NCBI RefSeq assembly: GCF_023195895.1
Contig: NZ_JALPRK010000007.1
Location: forward strand, 1 to 64,000
Direction: 5' to 3'
From: Paenibacillus mellifer
GTDB lineage: Bacteria > Bacillota > Bacilli > Paenibacillales > Paenibacillaceae
Length of the DNA stretch: 64,000 nucleotides
Shown here: positions 50,429 through 59,664 of the stretch, piece by piece
Layout: each line of letters starts with the position of its first letter
Numbering within the stretch: the first letter of the stretch is position 1
The notes under the pieces: generated by a model
Databases searched by the model: none
Seen by the model: the letters and a program-made list of their open reading frames with translations, nothing else
Told to the model about the DNA's origin: nothing
Made by a program: the position numbers and the translations under genes

Positions 50429-52754
50429 GACGCTCAGGCGGACCATGAAGCAGGACAAGGAGCGGTCTGTCATTCCCAAAAGCGTACAACAAGCGATCCC
50501 GATCCGCGCCATCTGGCCGGACGGGATTTTTGCTGTCGGCAACAAGTTCTCGAAGTCGTTCCGTTTCGCGGACATAAATTACGCTGTCGCATCGAGAGAG
50601 GACAAGGAGACGATGTTCCTTTCCTACTCCGAATTGCTTAATTCGTTTGACAGCGGCGCAACGACGAAGATTACGATTCACAATCGGCGGCTGAATCAGG
50701 CAGATGTAGAACGTTCCATTCTTATTCCGCTCCAGCACGACGGGCTGGATGTGTATCGGCAGGAGTACAACGACATGTTGCTTGGTAAAGCGACTGATGG
50801 CAACACAAATGGGACGATTCAAGAGAAATACATCACCATCTCCGTGGTTAAAAAGAATGTGGATGAAGCTCGCCATTACTTCGCGCGGGTCGGCACGGAG
50901 TTGACGGCGCATTTCTCTCGTCTCGGCTCGAAATGTACCGAGCTTGATGCGACTGACCGCCTGCGCATTCTGCATGACTTCTTCCGGATTGGCGAGGAAG
51001 CCGATTTTCGCTTCGACATGCAGGAGATGATGCGCAAGGGTCACGATTTCAAGGATTACATTTGCCCGGACACCTTCGAGTTTGCCAAAGATCATTTTCG
51101 GATGGGCGAATACTACGGTCGGGTCATCTTTCTGCGTGATTACGCCAGCTACATCAAGGACAGCATGGTAGCTGAACTGTGCGACTTGAACCGCAACTTG
51201 CTTCTATCGCTCGATGTGATCCCGATTCCGACCGACGAAGCTGTCCGCGAAGTGGAGAATCGACTGCTCGGTGTGGAAACGAACATTACGAATTGGCAAC
51301 GGCGGCAAAATCGCAACAACAACTTTTCTGCTGTCATCCCTTACGACATGGAGCAGCAGCGCAAAGAAAGCAAGGAATTTCTTAGCGACCTGACCACACG
51401 CGACCAGCGGATGATGTTCGGACTACTTACGATGGTGCATGTCGCGGACAGCAAAGAACAACTCGATAGCGATACGGAGACATTGCTCACTACGGCCCGC
51501 AAGCATTTGTGCCAGTTTTCTACGCTCTCCTATCAGCAAATGGACGGTTTGAATACGGTGCTACCGTATGGGCTGCGAAAGGTTCATGCTTTGCGGACGC
51601 TCACGACTGAAAGTACGGCTGTCTTTATCCCGTTTCGAGCGCAGGAGATCGTGCATCCGGACGGCATTTATTACGGGCAAAACATCATCAGCAAAAATAT
51701 GGTCGTCGCCAATCGAAAGCAACTGCTGAATGGAAACAGCTTTATCCTTGGCGTATCCGGTTCCGGTAAAAGCTTTGCCGCAAAACGGGAAATCGTCAAC
51801 CAGATATTGGCGAGCGATGACGACATTATCCTGATTGACCCGGAGCGGGAGTATTCCGCTCTGGTAAATGCGCTGGGTGGCGAGACGATTCACATTTCTG
51901 CTACTTCGTCGAACCATATCAATGCGATGGATATGAACCGGGATTATGGCGACGGAGCCAATCCGATCATTCTTAAATCGGAATTCGTCCTGTCGTTGTG
52001 CGAGCAGTTGATCGGAGGACATCAGCTTGGAGCCAAGGAGAAGTCGCTCATCGATCGCTGTACCGCCGCTGTGTACCGCAAGTATTTGCGGAGCAACTAT
52101 AAGGGACAGCCGCCGACATTGCAGGATTTTCGCGCGGAGCTGCTCAAGCAAGCAGAACCGGAGGCTCAGGACATCGCGCTGGCTATTGAATTATTTACTT
52201 CCGGCAGTCTGAATACGTTCGCCCAATCGACCAACGTCAACGTCCACAATCGGCTGATTTGCTACGATATTCTCGACTTGGGCAAGCAGCTTCTTCCCAT
52301 CGGCATGCTGGTCGTACTCGACAACATCTTGAATCGGATTACGCAAAATCGCGCCAGAGGCAAGAATACGTTTATCTTTATTGATGAAATCTACCTTTTG
52401 TTTCAGCACGAATACAGCGCCAACTTCCTGTTCACGCTCTGGAAGCGTGTCCGAAAGTATGGCGCTTTTTGCACAGGGATTACGCAAAATGTGGACGATC
52501 TACTGCAAAGCCATACAGCCCGCACCATGCTCGCAAACAGTGAATTCATCGTCATGCTGAATCAGGCCAGCACCGACCGGATGGAGCTTGCCGAGTTGCT
52601 CAACATTTCGGATCTGCAACTGTCTTACATTACGAATGTTGACGCCGGGAATGGACTGATGAAGGTCGGCAGTTCCCTTGTACCGTTTAACGATAAGTTC
52701 CCGCGGCACACGAAACTGTATAACTTGATGACGACGAAGCCCGGCGAGCGGTAA
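50421..52754 (+). CDS. virB4: VirB4-family conjugation ATPase
   Basis: 777 residues. The N-terminal VirB4 domain (about 30-400) leads into the ATPase: Walker A ILGVSGSGKSFAAKREI (about 441-457), DDIILIDPEREYSALVNALGG (about 466-486), and Walker B NTFIFIDEIYLLFQHE (about 650-665), with CTGITQNVDDLLQS (about 690) and ANSEFIVMLNQA. VirB4 powers assembly of the channel and DNA transfer, and is the most conserved T4SS protein. Position after prgI and before the lytic enzyme follows the Tn1549/pCF10 pattern. Confidence 0.95.
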   Translation: MIKTLRRTMKQDKERSVIPKSVQQAIPIRAIWPDGIFAVGNKFSKSFRFADINYAVASREDKETMFLSYSELLNSFDSGATTKITIHNRRLNQADVERSILIPLQHDGLDVYRQEYNDMLLGKATDGNTNGTIQEKYITISVVKKNVDEARHYFARVGTELTAHFSRLGSKCTELDATDRLRILHDFFRIGEEADFRFDMQEMMRKGHDFKDYICPDTFEFAKDHFRMGEYYGRVIFLRDYASYIKDSMVAELCDLNRNLLLSLDVIPIPTDEAVREVENRLLGVETNITNWQRRQNRNNNFSAVIPYDMEQQRKESKEFLSDLTTRDQRMMFGLLTMVHVADSKEQLDSDTETLLTTARKHLCQFSTLSYQQMDGLNTVLPYGLRKVHALRTLTTESTAVFIPFRAQEIVHPDGIYYGQNIISKNMVVANRKQLLNGNSFILGVSGSGKSFAAKREIVNQILASDDDIILIDPEREYSALVNALGGETIHISATSSNHINAMDMNRDYGDGANPIILKSEFVLSLCEQLIGGHQLGAKEKSLIDRCTAAVYRKYLRSNYKGQPPTLQDFRAELLKQAEPEAQDIALAIELFTSGSLNTFAQSTNVNVHNRLICYDILDLGKQLLPIGMLVVLDNILNRITQNRARGKNTFIFIDEIYLLFQHEYSANFLFTLWKRVRKYGAFCTGITQNVDDLLQSHTARTMLANSEFIVMLNQASTDRMELAELLNISDLQLSYITNVDAGNGLMKVGSSLVPFNDKFPRHTKLYNLMTTKPGER

Positions 52755-52762
52755 TAATCATT

Positions 52763-53648
52763 ATGATCGTCGCGGCGCTGCTTTCCTCACCGTTCGGCAT
52801 TTTTGTGGCTGACGAAAATACAGGACCCGACACAAAAAAATGATTCAAATCTTAGAGGAAATGGACGCCCAGTTTGCCGCTCGCATAGAGTGTTTACAAT
52901 GGATCAACAGAGAGAGGAGTTGCTGCAGGCTGTTTTTTGGGATATGAATCAGATCGACTCGCAGCTCGAAACACTAGAGCATACAAGAACCGTTGCCGTT
53001 GAACAGAGTGATGGAAGTGTGGAGGAACAGTCGGTAACAGAATACGAGCACGTCCTGCAACTGTCGATTTCTACCCGAACAGCAGAGCAGCAAGCGACGC
53101 TCTATGGTTTTTCCACGGAACAGGTCGATTTGACGAATGAACTTCTATCGGTTGAATTTCGTCCCATGATGATGGCCATTCTTGGGAAGAACGGTGATAC
53201 CGGATTAACGTCCGAACAGTCTGCGGCGGTTATATCCGATTTGCCCGCTGGTGTGCTTGGAAGCCAGGCTGTCGAACTGGCATTGACTCGGTTGGGCGAT
53301 CCATACAGCCAGCTAAAAGCAGGAAAAGATAACTATACCGATTGTAGTTATCTAGTACAGTGGGTATATCGGCAATTAGGCGTTGAGGTGCCCCGAACGG
53401 CGGCAGAACAGGCGCGCTTTATCGCGGAAAACGAACTTTCCCTTACCTCCAATGAGCTAATAGCGGGTGATTTGATTTTCTGGAGCTATGAGGCGAACGG
53501 GAGATTTATGAATATTACACATGTTGGCATTTATGCCGGCGAAGGCAAGGTTATCGATGCCTCCTCCAGCCGGTTACAAGTTGTTTATCGCAATGTATTT
53601 GACGCCGAATTTCAAGTGATGTATGGGAGACCATATTATCAATCCTAA
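52763..53648 (+). pseudogene. Frame-disrupted NlpC/P60 (PrgK/VirB1-like) transfer hydrolase
   Basis: The C-terminal NlpC/P60 domain is intact in the frame open to 53648: ELALTRLGDPYSQLKAG, catalytic TDCSYLVQWVYRQLGVEVPRT and ITHVGIYAGEGKVIDASS. Its usual membrane N-terminus is in other frames. ATG 52763 opens IVAALLSSPFGIFVADEN and stops at 52841 right after seven A residues; the next frame continues QILEEMDAQFAARIE; the third frame carries the rest. Two one-base losses, one probably in the A-run, would explain this. An internal start at 52899 has only a weak ribosome site. Without its anchor and with the frames broken, the lytic step of conjugation is probably damaged. Confidence 0.72.
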
Positions 53649-53665
53649 TACGGGGATCGATACAA

Positions 53666-53710
53666 GAAAGCCGCTGTGCGTGCTGCAAAGATGCACACGG
53701 CTTTTTTATG
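53666..53710 (+). terminator. Terminator at the right end of the transfer region
   Basis: AAGCCG..TGTGC pairs with GCACA..CGGCTT around a loop and is followed by TTTTTATG. Confidence 0.7.
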
Positions 53711-53762
53711 TACAGTAAGAGACTTCCTTGTCACAGATTCGGCAAGTGTCTATATCATGTGT

Positions 53763-53895
53763 TATAATTCTTAAGAGGTAAGGCTTAAAAAACTTCCTTC
53801 CACTGTAAAATATTCACGAAAGAAATTAGGCTTGAGCCAAGAAGAACAAAATCCTATAAAGAAGCACGAGACTCGCACAACACATTTCAGTATAG
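53763..53895 (+). other. Remnant of a helix-turn-helix gene upstream of lgt
   Basis: After a good extended -10 box (TGTGTTATAAT, ending about 53768) a frame without a start reads KYSRKKLGLSQEEQNPIKKH, the beginning of an XRE-type helix-turn-helix. It is not followed by the rest of the domain. It could be a fossil from the element's right end. No direct repeat flanking the element was found here. Confidence 0.35.
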
Positions 53896-53924
53896 GAGAA
53901 ATAAAGATAGGAGAATGATCTCTC

Positions 53925-54872
53925 ATGTTAGACCCGATAGCATTTTCGATAGGCCAGTTTTCTGTTCACTGGTATGGAATCATTATTGGATTGGGTGCTT
54001 TACTTGGTTTGATACTGATTTCTCATGAGGGAAAGCGATTTGGCATAAAGTCCGACTTTTTTATGGATCTGGTCTTGTATGGTCTTCCCTCTGCATTAAT
54101 CGGAGCACGAATCTACTATGTAGCCTTTGAATGGGAAAATTATAAGAACAATCCCTTGGAAATGATTAACATATGGCATGGGGGTATTGCCATATATGGA
54201 GCTTTGATCGCTGCCATTGCGGCTGCTGTCATTTACACACGTAAAAAAGGCTATAATTTCTGGCGTATCGCAGATATATGCGCCCCAGGTTTAATCGTCG
54301 GTCAAATGATTGGACGTTGGGGAAACTTCATGAATCAAGAGGCTCACGGCGGTTCAGTATCAGAAAGTTTTCTGAGAAACACACTTCATCTTCCGAACTT
54401 TATAGTCAACCAGATGTATATCAACGGTCAATATTACCATCCGACATTTTTGTATGAGTCTGTCTGGAGCTTTGCAGGGCTCTTATTCCTTCTTTGGCTG
54501 CGCAGACGGCCGTTTTTGCGAGCTGGCGAGTTGTTTATGAGTTACTTCATTTGGTATTCGCTTGGACGTTTTTACATTGAAGGGGTTCGCACGGATAGCT
54601 TGGTTTTTGCCGGACCGGAATGGCTTGCCTCATTCCTTAAGACGACTTGGTCGCCAATGAGCTCGTTTGGTTGGGGGATGATGGAAGCAGGAAAGAACAT
54701 TCGCATATCTCAGCTAATAGCAGTGCTGATAATTATAGCAGCAGTTGTATTCATCATAATTCGTCGAAATTGGTTCAAAGATAAGGTTAGATATTCCGAT
54801 CCCATTGTTCCACAAAAGTCCATGAAGCATGCACCATTGACGATTGAAGGGAAACCAACGCCAGAAGGTTGA
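53925..54872 (+). CDS. lgt: Prolipoprotein diacylglyceryl transferase
   Basis: 315 residues with about seven membrane helices. SVHWYGIIIGLGALLGL, IWHGGIAIYGALI (about 83-95) and the Lgt signature LIVGQMIGRWGNFMNQEAHG (about 127-146) are clear, and RFYIEGVRTDSLV near 225 carries the conserved arginine region. The enzyme moves diacylglycerol from phosphatidylglycerol onto the lipobox cysteine of prolipoproteins. It is slightly longer than housekeeping Lgt. Its placement outside the usual chromosomal context suggests an accessory copy. A strong terminator follows. Confidence 0.95.
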   Translation: MLDPIAFSIGQFSVHWYGIIIGLGALLGLILISHEGKRFGIKSDFFMDLVLYGLPSALIGARIYYVAFEWENYKNNPLEMINIWHGGIAIYGALIAAIAAAVIYTRKKGYNFWRIADICAPGLIVGQMIGRWGNFMNQEAHGGSVSESFLRNTLHLPNFIVNQMYINGQYYHPTFLYESVWSFAGLLFLLWLRRRPFLRAGELFMSYFIWYSLGRFYIEGVRTDSLVFAGPEWLASFLKTTWSPMSSFGWGMMEAGKNIRISQLIAVLIIIAAVVFIIIRRNWFKDKVRYSDPIVPQKSMKHAPLTIEGKPTPEG

Positions 54873-54886
54873 CGTCAAGCATATAA

Positions 54887-54938
54887 ACAAACCGGAACCA
54901 TGGCAACTTTAGTTGCAAGGTTCCGGTTTGTTTTCTTT
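54887..54938 (+). terminator. Terminator after lgt
   Basis: AACAAACCGGAACC and GGTTCCGGTTTGTT form a 14-base-pair stem, followed by TTCTTTT. Confidence 0.85.
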
Positions 54939-55031
54939 TAATTTCCGTGAACAAGGATCTATAGACTCACCGTAGAGCTATGATTACGACCCTGTCAGAA
55001 ACCGATATCCAAATTGTAGTTCTGGAATGAA

Positions 55032-55063
55032 CTTTAACGTTTCTTTAAACTATCCTTATAAAA
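55032..55063 (+). promoter_or_regulatory. Direct-repeat operator and promoter for the two-component genes
   Basis: CTTTAA occurs twice (55032-55037 and 55043-55048), 11 bases apart start to start. Such direct repeats spaced by one helical turn are typical OmpR-family binding sites. TTATAAAAT (from about 55057) is a fair -10 box. This suggests autoregulation. Confidence 0.45.
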
Positions 55064-55091
55064 TGAAAACCTACTCTAGGGAGGGGAACGC

Positions 55092-55778
55092 ATGCTGGGA
55101 AAAAACATATTGATCATCGAAGATGATCCGAAAATAAGAAAGCTGCTTAAACTATATCTGGAAAGAGAAGGGTACGAAGTATTAGAGGCTGAAAATGGAG
55201 AAGAAGGAAAGGAGGCTTTTCAAAAGCATGATCCTTGTTTCGTCATTACAGACCTGATGATGCCGAAGCTAAGCGGTGAAGAATTATGCACGTGGATTCG
55301 CTGCGAACTCAAAAGTGATATTCCCATTATTATGTTGACGGCCAAAATTACGGAATCAGAGCGGATTGAAGGACTTCAAATGGGTGCTGATGATTATGTA
55401 ACAAAGCCTTTCAGCCCTCAAGAAGTGGTCACACGGGTGAATACTGTACTTCGACGAACATCAAATCGATGCAGCAAAATTAGTTTTAAAGGATTGACAA
55501 TAAAACCTTTGCGTGGAGAAGTCAAATATAACGGGAACATTGTCCCTCTTACTCAGCATGAGTTTAAACTGTTGTACTTTTTTATGAGACATCCCAATCA
55601 AATCTTATCGCGTGAGCAAATTTTATGCGAGCTTTATCCGAACGAAGAGAAAAATGTGATCGACCGCACGGTAGATGTTCATGTGGGAAAGCTAAGGGAA
55701 AAGATCGAGACATCGAGCGATGTCCCGTGTTTTTTTGAAACGATCCGTGGAATGGGGTATCGCTTTGTCGCAAATTAA
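55092..55778 (+). CDS. OmpR/PhoB-family response regulator
   Basis: 228 residues. Receiver domain 1-120: IIEDDPKIRKLLK acidic pair, phosphoacceptor D54 in VITDLMMPKLSGEE, and MGADDYVTKPFSPQEV with the conserved Lys. The C-terminal winged helix (about 130-226: LTQHEFKLLYFFMRHPNQILSREQILCELYP, DRTVDVHVGKLREKIE, TIRGMGYRF) binds DNA. It overlaps the sensor kinase gene. The regulated genes may include the nearby redox and sulfur genes, but this is only inferred from closeness. GAGGGGAACGC precedes the start. Confidence 0.95.
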   Translation: MLGKNILIIEDDPKIRKLLKLYLEREGYEVLEAENGEEGKEAFQKHDPCFVITDLMMPKLSGEELCTWIRCELKSDIPIIMLTAKITESERIEGLQMGADDYVTKPFSPQEVVTRVNTVLRRTSNRCSKISFKGLTIKPLRGEVKYNGNIVPLTQHEFKLLYFFMRHPNQILSREQILCELYPNEEKNVIDRTVDVHVGKLREKIETSSDVPCFFETIRGMGYRFVAN

Positions 55779-56865
55779 GCAGTTTAGTACATGGAAGCAG
55801 CATATAACTTGGAAATTAATTGCGGTTAACGTTCTGGTCATGCTCATTGTCATCTGGCTAGTAGGTGTTTCAGTCAAGGATTTTGCTTGTGTTCTTGTAG
55901 AAAAGTATCGACTTGTCGGTGAAGATAAGAACATTTTCTTTAACAGAACCATGCATTTTTATCTGATTCGGGCAAGTTTGCTAGCAATCGTTGTTGCCGC
56001 GCTCATCCATTTTGTGTTTATCAAGAAAATACTTTCTCCTTTAAAACGTTTGACCCAATTGACACGGCAGCTAATGGACGGATCATACCCAGAGCCCATT
56101 AAAGTATCGTCAGTGGATGAAATTGGCCAATTGACTCAGTATTTTAACGATTTGACTCAGACTTTAAAGCAGACTGAAGAAAATCGCAAAAGGATGCTAA
56201 GCAACATATCTCACGATTTACGAACACCTCTTAGCAATCTAAACGGCTACCTGGAGGCATTAAGCAGCGGTGTGATTGTCGGGGATAAAGACTTGTATCT
56301 GTCACTGCTGGAAGAGTCTCAGCATATTACCCGGCTTGTGGAGCAGTTGCATCAGCTTTCTGTATGGGAGGATCGACAAGCTGCAAGCATGACTTACAGC
56401 AATATACAAATCGATGACCTGATTACTCGGTGCACGCAGTCTTTTCAATGGGAACTTCAAAGCAACAATATGGAGTTGGAAGTATCTGTTTCACAAGACG
56501 TTGTCATCGGTGACGAAGGCGGATTAAGACAGGTGTTAAACAATCTGATACAGAATGCGATAAGCTATAATACGGGACGGATGATTTGGGTGATCGGGGT
56601 TATCGAACCTCTTCAGTATCGAATCACCGTCAGTAATGTTGGCGAGCCAATACCTGAAGAGGTGCGCGGATTTGTATTTGAACGTTTTTTTCAAGCGGAT
56701 CCATCGAGACATCGCGGAGAGAAAGCAAAAGGAAGCGGGCTTGGTTTGGCTATTGTAAAAGAAATTGTGAAGAAGCATGGAGGCAGAGTGGGACTGGAGT
56801 CGGAGAATAATAAACATTCGTTTTGGGTAACACTGCCTCGCAACTCGAAAAAAAATTTGAAATAA
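55765..56865 (+). CDS. Sensor histidine kinase
   Basis: 366 residues from TTG 55765, which overlaps the regulator's stop (GGAATGGGG upstream); earlier starts are possible. Membrane helices at about 16-36 and 69-90 enclose a very short extracellular part (about 30 residues), so it probably senses membrane or intramembrane signals. A HAMP domain (about 91-145) is followed by the H-box LSNISHDLRTPLSNLNGYLEA, N-box LRQVLNNLIQNAISYN and G-box GSGLGLAIVKEIVKKHGGRVGLES. It pairs with the regulator before it. Confidence 0.92.
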   Translation: MSQIKQFSTWKQHITWKLIAVNVLVMLIVIWLVGVSVKDFACVLVEKYRLVGEDKNIFFNRTMHFYLIRASLLAIVVAALIHFVFIKKILSPLKRLTQLTRQLMDGSYPEPIKVSSVDEIGQLTQYFNDLTQTLKQTEENRKRMLSNISHDLRTPLSNLNGYLEALSSGVIVGDKDLYLSLLEESQHITRLVEQLHQLSVWEDRQAASMTYSNIQIDDLITRCTQSFQWELQSNNMELEVSVSQDVVIGDEGGLRQVLNNLIQNAISYNTGRMIWVIGVIEPLQYRITVSNVGEPIPEEVRGFVFERFFQADPSRHRGEKAKGSGLGLAIVKEIVKKHGGRVGLESENNKHSFWVTLPRNSKKNLK

Positions 56866-56897
56866 CAAAACAGACCGGCATGGATTGCACCGGTTTG
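56866..56897. terminator. Bidirectional terminator between convergent genes
   Basis: AACAGACCGG and CCGGTTTGTT flank a loop, with A and T runs on both sides. It serves the kinase gene and the minus-strand nucleotidase gene. Confidence 0.65.
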
Positions 56898-56902
56898 TTT
56901 TG

Positions 56903-58336
56903 CTATATGCAAAAAATTTTGGGTGTATCACTGATTTCAATTTTCTTGTAAGACTTAAAATACTGTGTAATCACATCGTGAGCATGGATCCCTAGCTTCT
57001 TCTTAAGTGGATCATAGTGGTATAGAATTTGTTCACCTGCGCTCACAATTCGATAGGTGGTTCCTAGCTTCAATGGTTTTCCTTGGATAAGAAAATGTTC
57101 AATTCGATGGCCAGGCGGATTATAAGGTTTGTAAGCCATTGTGATGCCGCTTGCCCGCATGACATATCCCCCTTTTTGGTGGAAAGGATCAGGGGAGAAG
57201 ACCTGTTCCAGATTAGATTCAAAAGCCTCCAGAATCTGTTTGCCATCCAGTTCTACGGTGAAAAGCTCTGGATTTGTCGGAATGATTTGATATAAGTCCC
57301 GCAAGGTTACGAGACCTGGCAGAATAGGGGCTCCGTATCTCCAACCATGTGATAAAGCAATATCGGCTTCGACAGAATGGAGATAAGCATCGGTAATTAG
57401 TCGATCCATTGGCGTTTCATTGAGGAACATGCGATGCAGCGGTGTCTGTAGTTCCCCAATGATCTCACTTAAATGCGTTTCATGCCTTTCGTTAATTTCA
57501 ACAATTAATTTGGAGATTTCCGGATCTTCTTCGAATTCATGTGCAAATAGCGGAATAAGACGATGTTGAACCTTCGTTATCATGCCGGATTCAAAATTCA
57601 GTTCAAACTGCCCAAGAAACGAAGAACTGGCTCCGGATTGAATAATCCATGTTCCATTTTGTCTAATGGGATGGGTAAGTCGATCATGACTGTGACCGCT
57701 TAAAATAATATCGATTCCTTCGATATTGGAAGCGGCTTTCACGTCCAGGGGCAGTCCCATATGGCTCAATACGATTACGAGATCACACTTATCTTCCACC
57801 CGTAATTTTCGTATGTTCCGGCTCATCTCAGCTAGATCAAGTGAGAAAGACAATCCCTCGGAAAAAGCAGGTGGCATCGTTTGATCTACAAATGAGTAGG
57901 TCCATCCCGTCATACCTATACGAATTCCGCCCATTTCTTTAATCCACTGCGTCTTAAGCGGGGCGGCAGCGGATGAAGATTTCATATTCATTGCCAGGGC
58001 CGGAAAAGAAACCTGATCCAAGAGAGCAAACAACTGTGATGGGCCATACGCATAATCCCAATTTCCTGGAACGAATGCGTCAAGCGGCATCATTTTCAAT
58101 AATGGGATAATGGCTTCTCCTTTGGACAATACAAGAGGAGCTGTGCCATGAAACAAATCGCCTCCGTCGACAAAAAGGACATGGGGACGTCTTTTTTTTA
58201 GTTCTGTTACATATCGATGTATGCGCGAAAACCCTCCACATGTCATATACGAAGGTTGTGTATCATGCCAAAAAAATTCAGGATGGGCATCCAAACAACC
58301 ATGCGTATCGTTTTGCTGAATTATGGTAAGTTCCAT
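56903..58336 (-). CDS. 5'-nucleotidase/2',3'-cyclic phosphodiesterase-like enzyme
   Basis: 477 residues from ATG 58336 (GGAGAGAAG upstream), without a signal peptide, so cytosolic. The metallophosphatase domain shows IQQNDTHGCLDAH (D-x-H), VDGGDLFHGT (GD), PGNWDYAYG where most relatives have GNHE/D, VIVLSHMGL and LSGHSHDR. The C-terminal 5_nucleotid_C domain (about 300-470) has NETPMDRLITDAYLHSVEADIALSHG and the aromatic stack region HQKGGYVMRASGITMAY. It resembles the YunD/YfkN group that hydrolyses nucleotides. The Trp in place of the conserved His is notable. Confidence 0.85.
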   Translation of the reverse strand: MELTIIQQNDTHGCLDAHPEFFWHDTQPSYMTCGGFSRIHRYVTELKKRRPHVLFVDGGDLFHGTAPLVLSKGEAIIPLLKMMPLDAFVPGNWDYAYGPSQLFALLDQVSFPALAMNMKSSSAAAPLKTQWIKEMGGIRIGMTGWTYSFVDQTMPPAFSEGLSFSLDLAEMSRNIRKLRVEDKCDLVIVLSHMGLPLDVKAASNIEGIDIILSGHSHDRLTHPIRQNGTWIIQSGASSSFLGQFELNFESGMITKVQHRLIPLFAHEFEEDPEISKLIVEINERHETHLSEIIGELQTPLHRMFLNETPMDRLITDAYLHSVEADIALSHGWRYGAPILPGLVTLRDLYQIIPTNPELFTVELDGKQILEAFESNLEQVFSPDPFHQKGGYVMRASGITMAYKPYNPPGHRIEHFLIQGKPLKLGTTYRIVSAGEQILYHYDPLKKKLGIHAHDVITQYFKSYKKIEISDTPKIFCI

Positions 58337-58472
58337 CTTCTCTCCTCTTCTCTGCAAGTGATTCATACCTACATAGTAGTATAGGCAAACCAATCATTGC
58401 CAAACCTAGCTTTATTAAAACTTAACACCCCTCCGATAGTATTGAAGCACGGTGCTTAGGAGGTCGTTTAAG

Positions 58473-58709
58473 ATGAATGAAGGATATCGGACTTTGATCT
58501 GTGAAATATTGATATTGACCTATTTGGATATATCCCCCAGACCAAAGAAAGGAGGGAAGAATTTTCAAAACCGACAAGAAGCGCTTGCTTTTTTGAATAC
58601 GGCTTGGTTTGAAGTGCTATGTGCAGGTATAGAACTGGAACCTGAAATCGTGAGAAGGAAGATGCTTCAAATTTCCAATTCTGATAGTTTGAAAAGGAAG
58701 GGACAATAG
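58473..58709 (+). CDS. Small unknown protein
   Basis: 78 residues from ATG 58473 (AGGAGGTCG upstream). A helix-rich sequence: LICEILILTYLDISPRPKKGG, then NFQNRQEALAFLNTAWFEVLCAGIELEPEIVRRKML. I do not recognise it. It faces the nucleotidase gene (divergent) and the SH3-NlpC gene (convergent); a GGAAGGGA/TCCCTTCC hairpin (58696-58720) covers its stop codon and may serve both convergent genes. Confidence 0.65.
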   Translation: MNEGYRTLICEILILTYLDISPRPKKGGKNFQNRQEALAFLNTAWFEVLCAGIELEPEIVRRKMLQISNSDSLKRKGQ

Positions 58710-58727
58710 CATCCCTTCCTTACACAT

Positions 58728-59489
58728 CTATTTTATAGCGCTTCCGCCAAATACAAATCGGTACTCCCAATGCTTCCCTTCAATTTGATCGATTCGAACC
58801 CCGCCCGATTTCTCGGAATACGTATGCAGAATTTTCCCATTTCCTAGATAGATTCCATTATGGGTAATTCGCTGCGAGGATTTATTGATTCCGGAGTAGT
58901 CACTACTTTTACTCCCCTCGTAGGACATAAAGAACATAATATCTCCAGGATGCAGCTCCCTCCAGTTTGTCGTAGTAGCTCCAATTTTCTTTACATAAGC
59001 AGCCTGGGTTCTTGAATTCCCTGGAAGAATAACTCCGGCTCCATCTTTAAAGGCTTGTCTGACGAAATCAGAACAATCGAACGTTTGGGTATTGGAACGG
59101 CTTGAACCGAATACATAAGGCGTTCCCAAGTACTTCATACCCGCGTCAATAATGCTCTTGGGCGTCCCAGATACCGGTTCAGCAGGCTTGTCCGTAACGG
59201 AACCATTCGTTTTTATGAACTGACTTTGAGTGGTTACGTACCCAGTTTGACCACGCAGGTCCTTGATTTTAAACCAATACTGATTTACTTGTTCCAATAT
59301 ATCGACATGTTCACCGGCTTTTAGATAACGAATGCGGTCACCGCTTAGGGAAGGCTTCTCACGAAAGTTAACACTTTTTTCGATGATTCCTTCTTGACCC
59401 GCGGCCGAAACCGTAGGTTGTCCCGCTATAATTGAGCCACAAATTAGAGCAGAAGCGAGTAAAGACAAGGTCATTTTTTTCTTCAGCAT
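58728..59489 (-). CDS. SH3-domain NlpC/P60 peptidoglycan endopeptidase
   Basis: 253 residues. A signal peptide (about 1-30, ending VSAAGQ) leads to a bacterial SH3 domain (about 33-92: KSVNFREKPSLSGDRIRYLKAGEHVDILE... QTGYVTTQSQFI) and the NlpC/P60 domain (about 110-250): GMKYLGTPYVFGS, nucleophile FDCSDFVRQAF, ITHNGIYLGNGKILHTYSE. It would cut peptide cross-links in the cell wall. Minus strand. The 5' leader (59490-59640) has a CCGTTAGCG/CGCTACGG stem, but I could not match it to a known riboswitch. Confidence 0.93.
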   Translation of the reverse strand: MLKKKMTLSLLASALICGSIIAGQPTVSAAGQEGIIEKSVNFREKPSLSGDRIRYLKAGEHVDILEQVNQYWFKIKDLRGQTGYVTTQSQFIKTNGSVTDKPAEPVSGTPKSIIDAGMKYLGTPYVFGSSRSNTQTFDCSDFVRQAFKDGAGVILPGNSRTQAAYVKKIGATTTNWRELHPGDIMFFMSYEGSKSSDYSGINKSSQRITHNGIYLGNGKILHTYSEKSGGVRIDQIEGKHWEYRFVFGGSAIK

Positions 59490-59664
59490 TGTAATACCTC
59501 CTGTAGTTTTGTAATTTACCGTAGCGAAAAGGATGCGCTAACGGTTTAAGCAAAGCCTATCACAGGAGGTTAGTTGGACTTGGAGGTAATTTCCCCCAAT
59601 GGAGAGCTTTATCATTTCTTTAAAGAAGAAGATTAGGCTTTACGTGAGAAGGAGGTGAAGAGAA

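Noticed and set aside
13400-53900. Direct repeats marking the ends (attL/attR) of the conjugative element
   Set aside because: Comparing both border regions by eye gave no convincing shared sequence.
59490-59640. c-di-AMP (ydaO-type) riboswitch before the NlpC/P60 gene
   Set aside because: Such riboswitches often precede wall hydrolases, but the required conserved stretches were not found, only a short stem.
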